Shown piece after piece: positions 1 to 8,896 of a stretch of DNA of 64,000 nucleotides (its first letter is position 1; each line of letters begins with the position of its first letter). The position numbers were made by a program, and so were the translations under genes. The notes under the pieces were generated by a model. The model saw nothing but the letters and a program-made list of their open reading frames with translations. It was not told the origin of the DNA and searched no databases. Source of the stretch: Fundicoccus ignavus (GTDB lineage: Bacteria > Bacillota > Bacilli > Lactobacillales > Aerococcaceae); contig NZ_WJQT01000003.1 of NCBI RefSeq assembly GCF_009659375.1, forward strand, positions 1-64,000. The letters are read 5' to 3'.

Positions 1-1
1 T

Positions 2-142
2 AAAACAATCAAGCGAAGTGGTTTTGGTTATCGAAACTTTGAACATTTACGTGCGCGTGTCTTTCTAAGTCAAAAGTTACTCGCTAGATCTAACAAACCG
101 ATTCGCCCCTTATACTTTTCAGATGAAGTAACCGCAGCTTAA
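2..142 (+). CDS. ISL3-family transposase, C-terminal fragment (runs off window edge)
   Basis: The first 46 codons of the window read as the end of a DDE transposase of the ISL3 type, with the tail motif KRSGFGYRNFEHLRARV, which is very typical of the last 50 residues of that family. The reading frame enters from outside the window, so nothing can be said about whether the rest is intact. A terminator and a plausible terminal inverted repeat follow, which supports an insertion sequence reading towards the right. Family membership rests on recalled motif similarity. Confidence 0.75.
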   Translation, partial: KTIKRSGFGYRNFEHLRARVFLSQKLLARSNKPIRPLYFSDEVTAA

Positions 143-175
143 TATCTAATGATTATTCGACTATAAGACTCCATG

Positions 176-212
176 AAAAAAAGCCAAAGTGATGACTCAC
201 TTTGACTTTTTA
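176..212 (+). terminator. Terminator behind the ISL3-type transposase
   Basis: An A-rich left flank, a stem with arms CAAAGTGA and TCACTTTG around a 4-base loop, and a run of five T follow the transposase stop by about 35 bases. The A and T flanks extend the stem. It fits a rho-independent terminator at the end of the insertion sequence. Confidence 0.7.
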
Positions 213-241
213 GGTCACCAACACTCAAAATTTTACAGCCC
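213..241. repeat. Probable right terminal inverted repeat of the ISL3-type element
   Basis: Read on the minus strand, this stretch begins GGGCTGTAAAATTTTGAGTG, close in length and pattern to the ends of ISL3-family elements as I remember them. It sits where the right end of the element should be. The partner end and the target duplication lie outside the window, so the boundary is inferred. Confidence 0.45.
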
Positions 242-244
242 ATT

Positions 245-277
245 AAACTAGGGAACTTCGGTCTCCTAGTTTTTTTT
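245..277. terminator. Terminator just outside the insertion sequence
   Basis: Arms AACTAGG and CCTAGTT close around a TTCG tetraloop with a short inner stem, followed by eight T. This probably ended a chromosomal gene that the insertion sequence now separates from it. Confidence 0.7.
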
Positions 278-391
278 AGGATTAGGGAACATAAGTTTTA
301 TGTTGATTTACCGCTTTTCGTGCTTCGCTCAATCCAAGACGCTGGTTACTTTCAAAGCCTCACTGACGTTCGTATTTTGCTCAATTTCCTG
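277..391 (+). repeat. Dispersed long-hairpin repeat, truncated left arm
   Basis: The segment matches the left arm of the dispersed repeat: an ATAAGTTTTATGTTGATTTA-like start, a TTCGCTCA segment, an AAGACG..GGT core, then TTTCAAAGCCTCACTGACGT. It loses similarity after about 391 and no right arm follows. The rest of the gap to 730 is A+T-rich with no gene that I can support. Confidence 0.7.
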
Positions 392-730
392 TAAAGAGTA
401 AATTAATAAGGTTTAGCTTCTTAGGTAACTAGTGATTCTAATTCAATGTTTAAATTCGCGAATTGGAAAACCAACACAGTGAGCTATTTGTAATACTGTT
501 GAGAAATACAATAGGATACTTGGTCATGTGGAATAGAAATTATTAAGAAAGTAGATTGAATGATTTCATTTAAATTGGCTACTTCGAGTTTTAATCTAAT
601 CGAAGGAAATTAAGTGTAAGATTTACTAAAGCGAACAATTATCTTACTTTACTATTTGGGCCAATTATTTTAAGAAAATATGGATAAGTGATATGTTTAA
701 GAAAATAAAATCTACTATAGGAGGAAGTTT

Positions 731-1138
731 ATGGATCAACATAAAGAGATGCGAGAAGTTAAACAACACACTGAAAAAGTTTTAGCGTTAATAGAAGAAG
801 CTCTGAAGAAACTAAATAGTGCCAGTAATTGGGGATTGTACGATATTCTCGGGGGAGGTATGATTTCAAGCGTTATTAAAAGGAATCGTATGAAAGATAG
901 CAATCAGTTATTAAAGGAAATAGAAGATACGATGCGAAAACTTCAAGACGAATATGTTCATATCGAACTATCTTTACCCGATAAATTTTATTTAGATTTT
1001 AGCACTGAGTTCCTTGATGTTTGGTTTGATAATATCTGGACAGATCTCTCGGTCCAGAATAATCTAAAGAGAACGAGAGAGCAGCTAGAAAGACTAAGAG
1101 AGAAAATATTTGAACTAGACCGAGTTTTAAAAAAATGA
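731..1138 (+). CDS. Small helical protein of unknown function
   Basis: A 135-residue, charged and mostly helical protein with no signal peptide or membrane segment. Two patches stand out: SNWGLYDILGGG near residue 32 and FLDVWFDNIWTDL near residue 94. The same two patches occur, as far as I recall, in a widespread uncharacterised Firmicute family. Both ends are predicted coiled coil. The start is supported by a GAGGAAG ribosome binding site. It stands alone between the insertion-sequence remnant and the sugar regulator, so the neighbours give no hint of its role. Confidence 0.7.
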   Translation: MDQHKEMREVKQHTEKVLALIEEALKKLNSASNWGLYDILGGGMISSVIKRNRMKDSNQLLKEIEDTMRKLQDEYVHIELSLPDKFYLDFSTEFLDVWFDNIWTDLSVQNNLKRTREQLERLREKIFELDRVLKK

Positions 1139-1312
1139 TATCCTTTTAGAACAATAAAAAAATTCGAACTCCGTTTCACTTAATGCTCATTAACTTACTT
1201 TAGATAGATTAATTTATAATTACTTGATATACTTTTGATGGAAACAAGCACATACTCGAACTGGCTCGCTCTATCTAATCAACTGATCGAATGACTAATG
1301 GGGGAATTTAAG

Positions 1313-2236
1313 ATGAAAAGACCTACAATGAAGGATATTGCAGAAAAAGCAGGCGTTTCGACTGCTACTGTTTCATATGTATTAAATTATTCTGAAAAGC
1401 AAACGATTAGTCATGAGATGCGATTGAAGATTTTTCAAATAGCTAAGGAATTAAATTATGTCCCTAATATGAATGCAAAATCGCTTGCTAAGGCGAGTGT
1501 TCAGAACAGAACATTGGGCTTCGTATATGAAAAAAAATTGCTCGAATCAGCTGCCTCAAAATATGTATTTAGTTTATTTTTCTCGCAATTACAGCAAGAA
1601 TTATCTGCAAAAGGGATCGAAGTTATTCCTTTACAAGTCAATAATTTTATCGAAGATGTCCAATTAATTCATGATAAGTATTTTGACTTTTTGTTGGTAT
1701 TGAATTTTAACGAAGAGACCTCTGAGAAATTTACATCCAATTTCTACATTCCGATCCTTTTCTTCGGTGGCAATGTAGCCTTTGAGATTTTTAGGAGGCT
1801 TAAAATCGATTATGAGGCTATTTTTACGGCTTTTTTAAAGGATACTCAAACGGAAGAACAACTATTAGTGATTGATTCTAGTGTTGATAAAGGTGTGGTT
1901 TCTCAGGCACAAGCGCTTTTTAAAGAGGGCCATGTAATGGATAGTAGTGAAGACTATTTCCAATATATTAAGGAAAAAAATATAAAAGCAGTCTTGGTTT
2001 TGAATGAAATTACTGCTTTGCAACTTGAGAGAGAGTTTGCAGAAACTCAACTAACATTATATAGTTTAATTCATGATAGTGAACAGAAGCTGTTAAGGGA
2101 TTCAACCAAAAAGATTCTAATCGATAATAAAGAAGTAATCAAAAATATTCAAGATACAATGGTCTTTTTTACAGATTGGAAAAGTAATATTTGGGAACAT
2201 AATAAAAAAGTGATTGTTCCAGTCTTTTTGTCCTAG
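1313..2236 (+). CDS. LacI/GalR-family transcriptional regulator of the maltodextrin locus
   Basis: The N-terminus is a textbook LacI helix-turn-helix (TMKDIAEKAGVSTATVSYVL) followed by the hinge segment with NMNAKSLAKA. The start at 1313 has GGGGGAA six bases upstream; an in-frame ATG at 1298 has no binding site. The protein is 307 residues against about 330-340 for the family, and the effector-binding half is divergent and shortened, so the ligand cannot be read from it. It precedes the maltodextrin genes, whose promoter carries two palindromic operators, so local control by maltose or maltodextrin is the natural inference. A terminator separates it from that promoter. Confidence 0.88.
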   Translation: MKRPTMKDIAEKAGVSTATVSYVLNYSEKQTISHEMRLKIFQIAKELNYVPNMNAKSLAKASVQNRTLGFVYEKKLLESAASKYVFSLFFSQLQQELSAKGIEVIPLQVNNFIEDVQLIHDKYFDFLLVLNFNEETSEKFTSNFYIPILFFGGNVAFEIFRRLKIDYEAIFTAFLKDTQTEEQLLVIDSSVDKGVVSQAQALFKEGHVMDSSEDYFQYIKEKNIKAVLVLNEITALQLEREFAETQLTLYSLIHDSEQKLLRDSTKKILIDNKEVIKNIQDTMVFFTDWKSNIWEHNKKVIVPVFLS

Positions 2237-2274
2237 GATCATGATTACAAAATACGACTAAGCATTGTTAAGCT

Positions 2275-2318
2275 CAAACACAGTTTTCCAAATGGAGAAC
2301 TGTGTTTATTTTTTTTTG
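2275..2318 (+). terminator. Terminator of the LacI-type regulator gene
   Basis: Arms AAACACAGTT and AACTGTGTTT enclose a short loop and are followed by a run of T. It separates the regulator from the maltodextrin operon promoter. Confidence 0.85.
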
Positions 2319-2406
2319 AGACTATCAAAGAGTGCAGGGGGAGGATCCAAACAGTTAGAGTTAGTAACTGAAATGTATATTTTTGTGAAAACGTCTACTC
2401 AAAATA

Positions 2407-2434
2407 TTGACATTCTCAAAAGACTTGATATAAT
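2407..2434 (+). promoter_or_regulatory. Promoter of the maltodextrin operon
   Basis: A perfect TTGACA (2407-2412) and a perfect TATAAT (2429-2434) are separated by 16 bases. Transcription would begin near 2441, leaving a leader of about 265 bases before the amylase start codon. Confidence 0.8.
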
Positions 2435-2440
2435 AAAATC

Positions 2441-2456
2441 ACTTAAGCGCATAAGT
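2441..2456. promoter_or_regulatory. Operator 1, LacI-type palindrome over the transcription start
   Basis: ACTTAAGCGCATAAGT is a near-perfect 16-base palindrome. It lies directly after the -10 box, where a bound repressor would block initiation. It resembles the second palindrome at 2507-2524 and the general form of LacI-family operators. Confidence 0.65.
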
Positions 2457-2506
2457 TGTTAAGCAAAGAGTAAATTATACAGGTAATTCTAATTTTTTTT
2501 GCCTTC

Positions 2507-2524
2507 AACTTAAACGCTTAAGTT
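2507..2524. promoter_or_regulatory. Operator 2, LacI-type palindrome in the leader
   Basis: AACTTAAACGCTTAAGTT is an 18-base palindrome with a central CG, about 66 bases after operator 1. Two related sites in one leader suggest cooperative or looping repression by the neighbouring LacI-type protein. Confidence 0.65.
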
Positions 2525-2705
2525 AAATCGGATTAAAGAATTACGCTGAGAAAAATAATCGAATCTAATGATTTGGAGATGTTGTCAAAGCATCAGCCAA
2601 TAACAAAAAAGGCCATTCATCGATTAGATAATGCAAGTTAACACATTAAACTTAACAAGGTTTAATATGATTCAATGAATTATTTGAAACAAGTGGAGGG
2701 ATTTT

Positions 2706-4445
2706 ATGGATAAACAGTCCATCTTACATAAGACAAAGAGTAGCTATGCTTATGCTTTTAATGAAAATAACATTCATCTCAGAATTCGTTCAAAACGAGA
2801 TGACCTAACCAATGTTTATGTATTAATGAGTAGCGAGGAGGGATGGAAAGAAAATTCGAAAGGGCAGTGGATTTGGGGAAAAAGCAAAGTTCAAATGGTA
2901 AAGGAATTTTCTACCGAACTGTATGATTATTGGTTTCTAGAAGTGACGCCACCTGAATTAAAAATGCGCTATGGCTTTTTACTTCAAAAAGATGAAAAAG
3001 AAGAATTATTTATTGAACGAGGCTTTTTCTCGGTCGATGATGATTATATTCAAAATGATATCAATAGCTATTTTTCCTTCCCTTATCTTCATACTAAAGA
3101 TGTGTTTAATCCACCAAGTTGGGTGAAAGATACCGTTTGGTATCAAATTTTCCCAGATCGTTTTAATAATGGCGATCTATCGAATGATGTGCTGGGTACA
3201 AACTCGTGGGAAAATACAACAGCTCCTGCAGTGGGTGAATATGAATTTTATGGAGGTGATCTAGAAGGGATCATTGAAAAAATACCTTATCTTGAAGAAC
3301 TAGGGATCACAGGTATTTACTTAACGCCAATTTTCAAAGCGCCATCGTCACATAAATATGATACAGAAGATTATTACGAAATTGATTCGTCTTTTGGTGA
3401 TAAAGAAACATTACGTCGTTTAGTTGATTTAGCACATGAAAAAGGCATCCGTATCATGTTAGATGCTGTGTTTAACCATATTGGCAAGAATTCTTATCAG
3501 TTTCAAGATGCCTGGCAAAAAAGAGAAAAATCGATCTATTATGACTGGTTTTTCTTTGATGGCGATCATTATTTGAATTTCTCGCCAAATATGCCTAAAT
3601 TGAACACTAATAACCCAGAGGTCATTGCTTACTTAATTGATATTGCGACATATTGGATAAAAGAAACTAACATTGATGGTTGGCGTCTGGATGTTGCCAA
3701 TGAAGTCGATCATGAATTTTGGAGACAATTTAGACGCGCAACTAAAGCAATTAAGCCTGACACTTACATATGCGGTGAAATTTGGCATGACAGCCAAGCC
3801 TGGTTAAATGGTGATCAATTTGATGGGGTAATGAATTATCCTCTTGCTAAGCCTATTCAAGAATGGATAGCTGCTGGAAGAATTGATGGGATTGATTTTG
3901 TTGAACAATTTGTGCATGCGTATACTCGCTATTCCAAGAATGTTAATGATGGCATGATGACCTTATTAGATAGTCATGATACACAGCGAATTATTAATTG
4001 TGCCGACTATGATCAGCAAAAAGTGGATATGTGCTTTGCACTATTATCTACTGTTCCTGGATCAATTTGTTTCTACTATGGTAGTGAAATCTATCTGCAA
4101 GGTGAGGATGATCCAGATAATCGCCGTCCGATGATTTGGGGAGAAGTAGCATCAGAAAGTAATTTAAAACAGCTAATTTCTCTAAGAAATGAATATTCAG
4201 CTATGGGTTCAAGTGGTGATTATGCATTTCTATACTATGATAATTCCACTGTTATGTTTAAAAAATATTCTCAAACTGAAACAATTTATTTCCTATTTAA
4301 TACACAAGAAAGCCAACAAGTCGAACTACCGCATGAAATGAAGAACAAATCATATCTAAATCTTATGGACCAAACAAGGATTGAATTATCCGAAACAATC
4401 ATGTTAGAGAATTATAGTTACTACATTTTATTAGAAAAATATTAG
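2706..4445 (+). CDS. Neopullulanase / maltogenic amylase-type maltodextrin hydrolase (GH13)
   Basis: This cytoplasmic glycoside hydrolase (579 residues, no signal peptide) would cut imported maltodextrins or cyclodextrins. An N-terminal beta-sandwich of about 120 residues of the CBM34 type is followed by the (beta/alpha)8 barrel. The GH13 regions are clear: DAVFNH near residue 253, nucleophile D329 in GWRLDVAN, acid/base E358 in CGEIWH, and D425 in LLDSHD. The size and the N-terminal domain point to the neopullulanase/cyclomaltodextrinase subgroup. The start follows a GGAGGG site. It is the first gene of the operon and lies 12 bases before malX. Exact substrate preference cannot be read from sequence. 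Confidence 0.92.
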   Translation: MDKQSILHKTKSSYAYAFNENNIHLRIRSKRDDLTNVYVLMSSEEGWKENSKGQWIWGKSKVQMVKEFSTELYDYWFLEVTPPELKMRYGFLLQKDEKEELFIERGFFSVDDDYIQNDINSYFSFPYLHTKDVFNPPSWVKDTVWYQIFPDRFNNGDLSNDVLGTNSWENTTAPAVGEYEFYGGDLEGIIEKIPYLEELGITGIYLTPIFKAPSSHKYDTEDYYEIDSSFGDKETLRRLVDLAHEKGIRIMLDAVFNHIGKNSYQFQDAWQKREKSIYYDWFFFDGDHYLNFSPNMPKLNTNNPEVIAYLIDIATYWIKETNIDGWRLDVANEVDHEFWRQFRRATKAIKPDTYICGEIWHDSQAWLNGDQFDGVMNYPLAKPIQEWIAAGRIDGIDFVEQFVHAYTRYSKNVNDGMMTLLDSHDTQRIINCADYDQQKVDMCFALLSTVPGSICFYYGSEIYLQGEDDPDNRRPMIWGEVASESNLKQLISLRNEYSAMGSSGDYAFLYYDNSTVMFKKYSQTETIYFLFNTQESQQVELPHEMKNKSYLNLMDQTRIELSETIMLENYSYYILLEKY

Positions 4446-4457
4446 GAGGAATATAGA

Positions 4458-5690
4458 ATGAAAAGTTTAAAGAAAATAGCTAAGTTTAGTGCTTTGACAG
4501 TAGGTATTTTGACTTTGGCAGCCTGTACGAATGAGGAGCCAACAGTAACTGAGACGAAGGAATTAACCATTTCAGTTGGGACAGATTACATCGATTATAT
4601 AAATGAAGTAAAAAGTGCTTTCGAAAGTGAGCATGATGTAACGGTAAAAGTTGTTGAAAAAGATGCTTTTGAGCAAATGGATGCATTACCATTAGATGGA
4701 CCATCTGATTTGGGACCAGATGTGACAATGTCACCCTTCGACCGAGTGGGACAAGGTGGAGCTCAAGGTTATTTAGCGCAAATTTCATTACCTGATGACG
4801 GACGTTTTACAGAAACCGATGAACAACAAGTTAGCTTTGATGGCAAAACTTATGGTCAACCAGCAATGGTAGAGTCTCTCGTTTTATATTATAACCGCGA
4901 CTTAATATCTGAAGCACCGACTACTTTCGAAGAACTAGAAGAGTTAGCAAAAGATGATCAATACAAAGATGGCGATTACAATGTTGGATTTTTAGCGAAA
5001 TGGACGGATTTATACTTCTCTTATGGCTTAATTGCTGGTAACGGTGGTTATGTATTTGGAGAGGATGGCAGTAATCCACAAGATATTGGACTAGATAATG
5101 AAGGTGCGATTGAGGGAATTACTTATGCAACCGAATGGTATCAAAATGTTTGGCCAGCAGGGATGTTAGATGTTACTGCAAACAGCAACTTAATTTTAGA
5201 TTATTTTACAAGTGGCAAAACGGCAGCCATTATTAGTGGACCATGGGATGCGAATAACTTTAAAGAAGCAGGTTTAAATTATGGAGTAGCCAAAATACCA
5301 ACCCTTCCAAACGGCAATGATTATGAATCATTTAGTGGTGGTAAAGCATGGGTTGTAAGTAATTTTTCTAAAAACAAAGAGTTATCCGAGCAATTTGTTA
5401 CATATTTGACGAATAAAGAAAATCAGTTGAAATTATATGAGATGAGAAGTGACATTCCAGTCAACGTCGAAGCTCAAGCAGAAATTGCAAAATCTGATGA
5501 TGAATTAACGAAAGCAGTCATTGAGCAATATGCTGTTTCACATCCAATGCCAAATATTCCAGAAATGGCAGAAGTTTGGGCTGGAGCTCAAAACATGTTT
5601 TTTGATGCAGGCTCAGGAAATATGACACCTGAAGAATCTGCTCAGAATGCGGTTCAAACAATTAAGGAATCAATTGAACAAAAGCATTAA
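4458..5690 (+). CDS. malX: Maltodextrin ABC transporter substrate-binding lipoprotein MalX
   Basis: A 410-residue extracellular solute-binding protein anchored as a lipoprotein; the signal peptide ends in LAAC with the lipidated cysteine at residue 23. The body follows the pneumococcal MalX pattern closely, for example SPFDRVGQGG, YGQPAMVESLVLYYN and GGKAWVVSN, so maltose/maltodextrin is the expected ligand. An AGGAGG site precedes the ATG. The gene follows the amylase closely and is separated from malC by a strong stem-loop, an arrangement that often gives more binding protein than permease. Confidence 0.93.
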   Translation: MKSLKKIAKFSALTVGILTLAACTNEEPTVTETKELTISVGTDYIDYINEVKSAFESEHDVTVKVVEKDAFEQMDALPLDGPSDLGPDVTMSPFDRVGQGGAQGYLAQISLPDDGRFTETDEQQVSFDGKTYGQPAMVESLVLYYNRDLISEAPTTFEELEELAKDDQYKDGDYNVGFLAKWTDLYFSYGLIAGNGGYVFGEDGSNPQDIGLDNEGAIEGITYATEWYQNVWPAGMLDVTANSNLILDYFTSGKTAAIISGPWDANNFKEAGLNYGVAKIPTLPNGNDYESFSGGKAWVVSNFSKNKELSEQFVTYLTNKENQLKLYEMRSDIPVNVEAQAEIAKSDDELTKAVIEQYAVSHPMPNIPEMAEVWAGAQNMFFDAGSGNMTPEESAQNAVQTIKESIEQKH

Positions 5691-5702
5691 TAAAACAGTA
5701 TG

Positions 5703-5739
5703 GTTGACTCTATTCACGTATTTAAGGAATAGAGTCAAC
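5703..5739 (+). other. Strong stem-loop between malX and malC
   Basis: Arms GTTGACTCTATTC and GAATAGAGTCAAC form a perfect 13-base stem with an 11-base loop. No T-run follows, so it is more likely an RNA-stability or processing element than a full terminator. Its place fits differential expression of malX over the permease genes. Confidence 0.75.
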
Positions 5740-5824
5740 TATTTGGATAGGGCAGGGACATTTATGGCCAGCTTGCTATTGTCTTATCGAGAATTATAAT
5801 GCTGGAAGAAAGGAACGATAAACA

Positions 5825-7114
5825 ATGAAAAACAAGCAAAGTGAGTTATTAGCAGGGGTGCTCTCGATCATTCCAGGAGTAGGGCAGCTCTACAATCGCC
5901 AAATAATTAAAGGCTTTCTTTTTATGTTGATAGGTCTGCTGTTCTCGGTTGAGATGTATTTTTGGGGCTTTAATGCCTTTCAAAATTTTATAACTTTAGG
6001 CTCGACACCTTTTGTTGATCATTCTCTTTTTATGTTGATTCAAGGAACCATGCAAATGGTATTAACAGTCATTTTCATATGTTTTTGGTTATTTAATATT
6101 CGAGATGCTGTTAAGGTAGCTAAGCAGTATAATGCTGGCTTACCTGCCAATAAAAGTTGGAAAAGCACATTGAAGAGTGTCTATGAAAATGGCTTTCCAT
6201 ATTTACTAACAGGTCCTGCACTTATCATGATGGTTATTTCGATCGTTTTTCCGGTTCTAGTAACTATTTTTATGGCCTTTACTAATTATGATTTTAAACA
6301 TATTCCACCAGCAAATTTACTTGATTGGATAGGCATAAATAACTTTAGTAATATCTTTACACTAGCCTCTTATCAAAAAACATTTGTCAAAGTATTCTCA
6401 TGGACTTTGATTTGGACATTGCTTTCAACGAGTTTGCAATTAATTTTAGGCGTGAGTTTAGCAGTTGTAAGTAATCAATCTTTCATAAAATTCAAACGCC
6501 TTTTCGGGGTAATCTACTTACTACCTTGGGCAGTACCAGCTTTTATTACCATTATGAGCTTTTCAAACATTTTTAATGACACGGCTGGAGCCATTAATGT
6601 GCAAGTTATTCCATGGTTAAACCATTTACCTTTTGTTGAAATTGGAAGTATACCTTGGAAAACCGATCCATTCTGGTCAAAAACAGCCTTAATCCTTATA
6701 CAAGGTTGGTTAGGTTTCCCATATATTTACGTGATGGTAACGAGCATACTTCAAGCAATCCCTGAAGAACTGTATGAAGCCGCCAAAATTGATGGCGCTA
6801 GTGCTTTTCAATCTTTCCGAAATATCACATTGCCTTCAATTTTCTTAGTTGCTGCGCCAACTTTCATTACACAGTATACGGGCAATTTCAATAATTTTTC
6901 GATGATCTATTTATTTAATCAAGGCGGACCAGGCAGTATCGGGAATAATGCAGGTTCAACGGATATTTTAATTTCATGGATTTATAAATTAACCACCGGT
7001 GGATCACCTCAATACTCAGTTGCTGCTGCTGTAACGTTAATGATTTCTGGAATTGTTATTGTTGTTTCAATGATTTCATTCAAGAAAACGACTGCTTTTG
7101 AAATGGAGGATTAA
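5825..7114 (+). CDS. malC: Maltodextrin ABC transporter permease MalC (MalF type)
   Basis: A 429-residue membrane protein forming half of the permease channel. Residues 1 to about 120 carry an extra N-terminal region with hydrophobic segments ([14 protein letters not shown]...), as in pneumococcal MalC. The rest is the MalF-type permease with the EAA loop [14 protein letters not shown], which docks the ATPase. AAAGGA precedes the start. malD follows after two bases, so the two are translated together. No ATPase gene lies in the locus. Confidence 0.93.
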   Translation: MKNKQSELLAGVLSIIPGVGQLYNRQIIKGFLFMLIGLLFSVEMYFWGFNAFQNFITLGSTPFVDHSLFMLIQGTMQMVLTVIFICFWLFNIRDAVKVAKQYNAGLPANKSWKSTLKSVYENGFPYLLTGPALIMMVISIVFPVLVTIFMAFTNYDFKHIPPANLLDWIGINNFSNIFTLASYQKTFVKVFSWTLIWTLLSTSLQLILGVSLAVVSNQSFIKFKRLFGVIYLLPWAVPAFITIMSFSNIFNDTAGAINVQVIPWLNHLPFVEIGSIPWKTDPFWSKTALILIQGWLGFPYIYVMVTSILQAIPEELYEAAKIDGASAFQSFRNITLPSIFLVAAPTFITQYTGNFNNFSMIYLFNQGGPGSIGNNAGSTDILISWIYKLTTGGSPQYSVAAAVTLMISGIVIVVSMISFKKTTAFEMED

Positions 7115-7116
7115 TT

Positions 7117-7962
7117 ATGAGAAGAAAATCAGCGAAGACTAAGCGATTGCTCGGCAAGTTTTTTACCTATCTATTTATGATTAGCGTTGCGATAATTGTT
7201 ATCTATCCTTTACTCATTACGGTTGCATCGGCTTTTAAGTCAGGAAACCTGATTGCTTTCAAATTAGATTGGGCAACAAATTGGACATTTGAAAATTTCC
7301 GCCGTTTATTCGAAGATACACTCTATTTGACATGGTATAAAAATACGCTATTTGTGGCTGCTTGGACAATGCTTATCCAAGTTACCGTGATTATTCTGTC
7401 AGGTTTTGCTTACAGCAGATATCGCTTTTTAGGCCGAAAACAAAGTTTGATGTTCTTCTTAATTATTCAGATGGTTCCGACGATGGCTGCTTTGACAGCA
7501 TTCTATGTTATGGCCTTTCTATTTGGCGGTTTGGATCAATTTTGGTTCATCACACTTCTATACGTGGGGCAAGGAATTCCGATGAATACTTGGCTAATGA
7601 AAGGTTATTTCGACACTGTTCCGATTTCCTTGGATGAATCAGCTAAACTGGATGGTGCAGGCAACCTTAGAATTTTAGTTCAGGTCGTTCTGCCTTTAGT
7701 ACGTCCAATGATTGCGGTTCAGGCATTATGGGCCTTTATGGGGCCATTTGGCGATTATATGTTAGCGCGTTTTCTATTGCGCTCACCAGATAAAATTACA
7801 GTTGCAGTAGGCCTACAGACATTTATTAATGATGCAAGAAATCAGAAAGTGACGCTATTTGCTGCTGGAGCGATTTTAATATCTTTACCAATTGTTCTAT
7901 TGTTCTTCTTTTTACAAAAGAATTTCGTTTCTGGCTTAACTTCTGGAGGTACGAAAGGATAG
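7117..7962 (+). CDS. malD: Maltodextrin ABC transporter permease MalD (MalG type)
   Basis: The second permease half, 281 residues with about six membrane segments. The EAA-type loop appears as [14 protein letters not shown], and the C-terminus is that of the MalG family ([13 protein letters not shown]). It starts two bases after malC with a GGAGG-containing site inside the end of malC, and malA follows six bases after it, so all belong to one transcript. Confidence 0.93.
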   Translation: MRRKSAKTKRLLGKFFTYLFMISVAIIVIYPLLITVASAFKSGNLIAFKLDWATNWTFENFRRLFEDTLYLTWYKNTLFVAAWTMLIQVTVIILSGFAYSRYRFLGRKQSLMFFLIIQMVPTMAALTAFYVMAFLFGGLDQFWFITLLYVGQGIPMNTWLMKGYFDTVPISLDESAKLDGAGNLRILVQVVLPLVRPMIAVQALWAFMGPFGDYMLARFLLRSPDKITVAVGLQTFINDARNQKVTLFAAGAILISLPIVLLFFFLQKNFVSGLTSGGTKG

Positions 7963-7968
7963 ACAATA

Positions 7969-8742
7969 ATGAAGCATTTTCCACTAAATTTTTTTAAAAC
8001 TATTTTTTCAGTTAAGCAAATTCTTGCAAAACGTCAACAATATACTTGGTGGCAATTAATCGTTCTGCTCATTCTACTTACGTTCTTGTTTTTGTTACCG
8101 ATTATAAATCAATCTCTAGGTCAATCAAAGATGTTAGTTGAACAGATTGTTCCAGAATCTATTTCGATACTAAGCTCAGAAACATTAAAAGAAGTAACAA
8201 ATGCTTCTTTATCTGATGTCAAGGAAGCAAAAATTTTACAAGTGGAAAGTAATGTACTCGCTGGAGTAGGTCTTTCTGCTAAAGATTTTAAAGATAAAGT
8301 AGGGATAAACGCGAGCGATAAAATGTTATCTTTATACTTAGACTCAGAAAATAATCAGCAGCCTCTACAAATTAAATTAACAGAAGCGGATTCGATCACG
8401 AGTATCGAGAATTTAAAGCAACTAATCTTAAATAAAAATCGTGGCGCAATCTATTTAACAATTATGATTAATATTGGCTTGACGGGACTGATGATGAATT
8501 CACTATTTATATTTGGGGTAGCTTTTTTACTTTATCTCACTAAGAAAAAATCAGTGATTCGAGATTTTAAGGAGAGTCTATCGATAACTTTAAGATTATT
8601 AGCTGGTGGAACTTTATTAGCAGCCATTTGTGGCATTTTCTTAAAAGATATTTTTATTATGTTTGGAATCCAGTCTTTATGGTTAATTGTGATGTTTCTG
8701 AAATTCTTTTATCAAACTAAGTTTGCTTCAGCAAAAAAATAG
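7969..8742 (+). CDS. malA: MalA, DUF1189-family membrane protein of maltodextrin loci
   Basis: A 257-residue protein with one membrane segment near residue 30, an extracytoplasmic part of about 120 residues, and three or four segments in the last third. The fold and position match DUF1189 proteins that follow malXCD in streptococci and are named MalA. Its biochemical role is not established. It is the last gene of the operon and is followed by a strong terminator. Confidence 0.8.
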   Translation: MKHFPLNFFKTIFSVKQILAKRQQYTWWQLIVLLILLTFLFLLPIINQSLGQSKMLVEQIVPESISILSSETLKEVTNASLSDVKEAKILQVESNVLAGVGLSAKDFKDKVGINASDKMLSLYLDSENNQQPLQIKLTEADSITSIENLKQLILNKNRGAIYLTIMINIGLTGLMMNSLFIFGVAFLLYLTKKKSVIRDFKESLSITLRLLAGGTLLAAICGIFLKDIFIMFGIQSLWLIVMFLKFFYQTKFASAKK

Positions 8743-8750
8743 CAAATACT

Positions 8751-8790
8751 CCTAAGTCATAGAAAAAGTATGATTTAGGTTTTTTTTTTT
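8751..8790 (+). terminator. Terminator of the maltodextrin operon
   Basis: Arms CCTAAGTCATA and TATGATTTAGG pair over 11 bases with a short loop, followed by eleven T. Confidence 0.9.
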
Positions 8791-8896
8791 GAACTCACTA
8801 GTTGAGAATTAATAACGTAAAAAAAATAACTAGAACAAACTTTGTGATATTTATTGTGTATATAATTAATTAATTTGATTGAGAAATTTATGGTTA

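Noticed and set aside
2265-2462. 65-codon open reading frame before the amylase gene
   Set aside because: It crosses the regulator's terminator and the operon promoter and operator.
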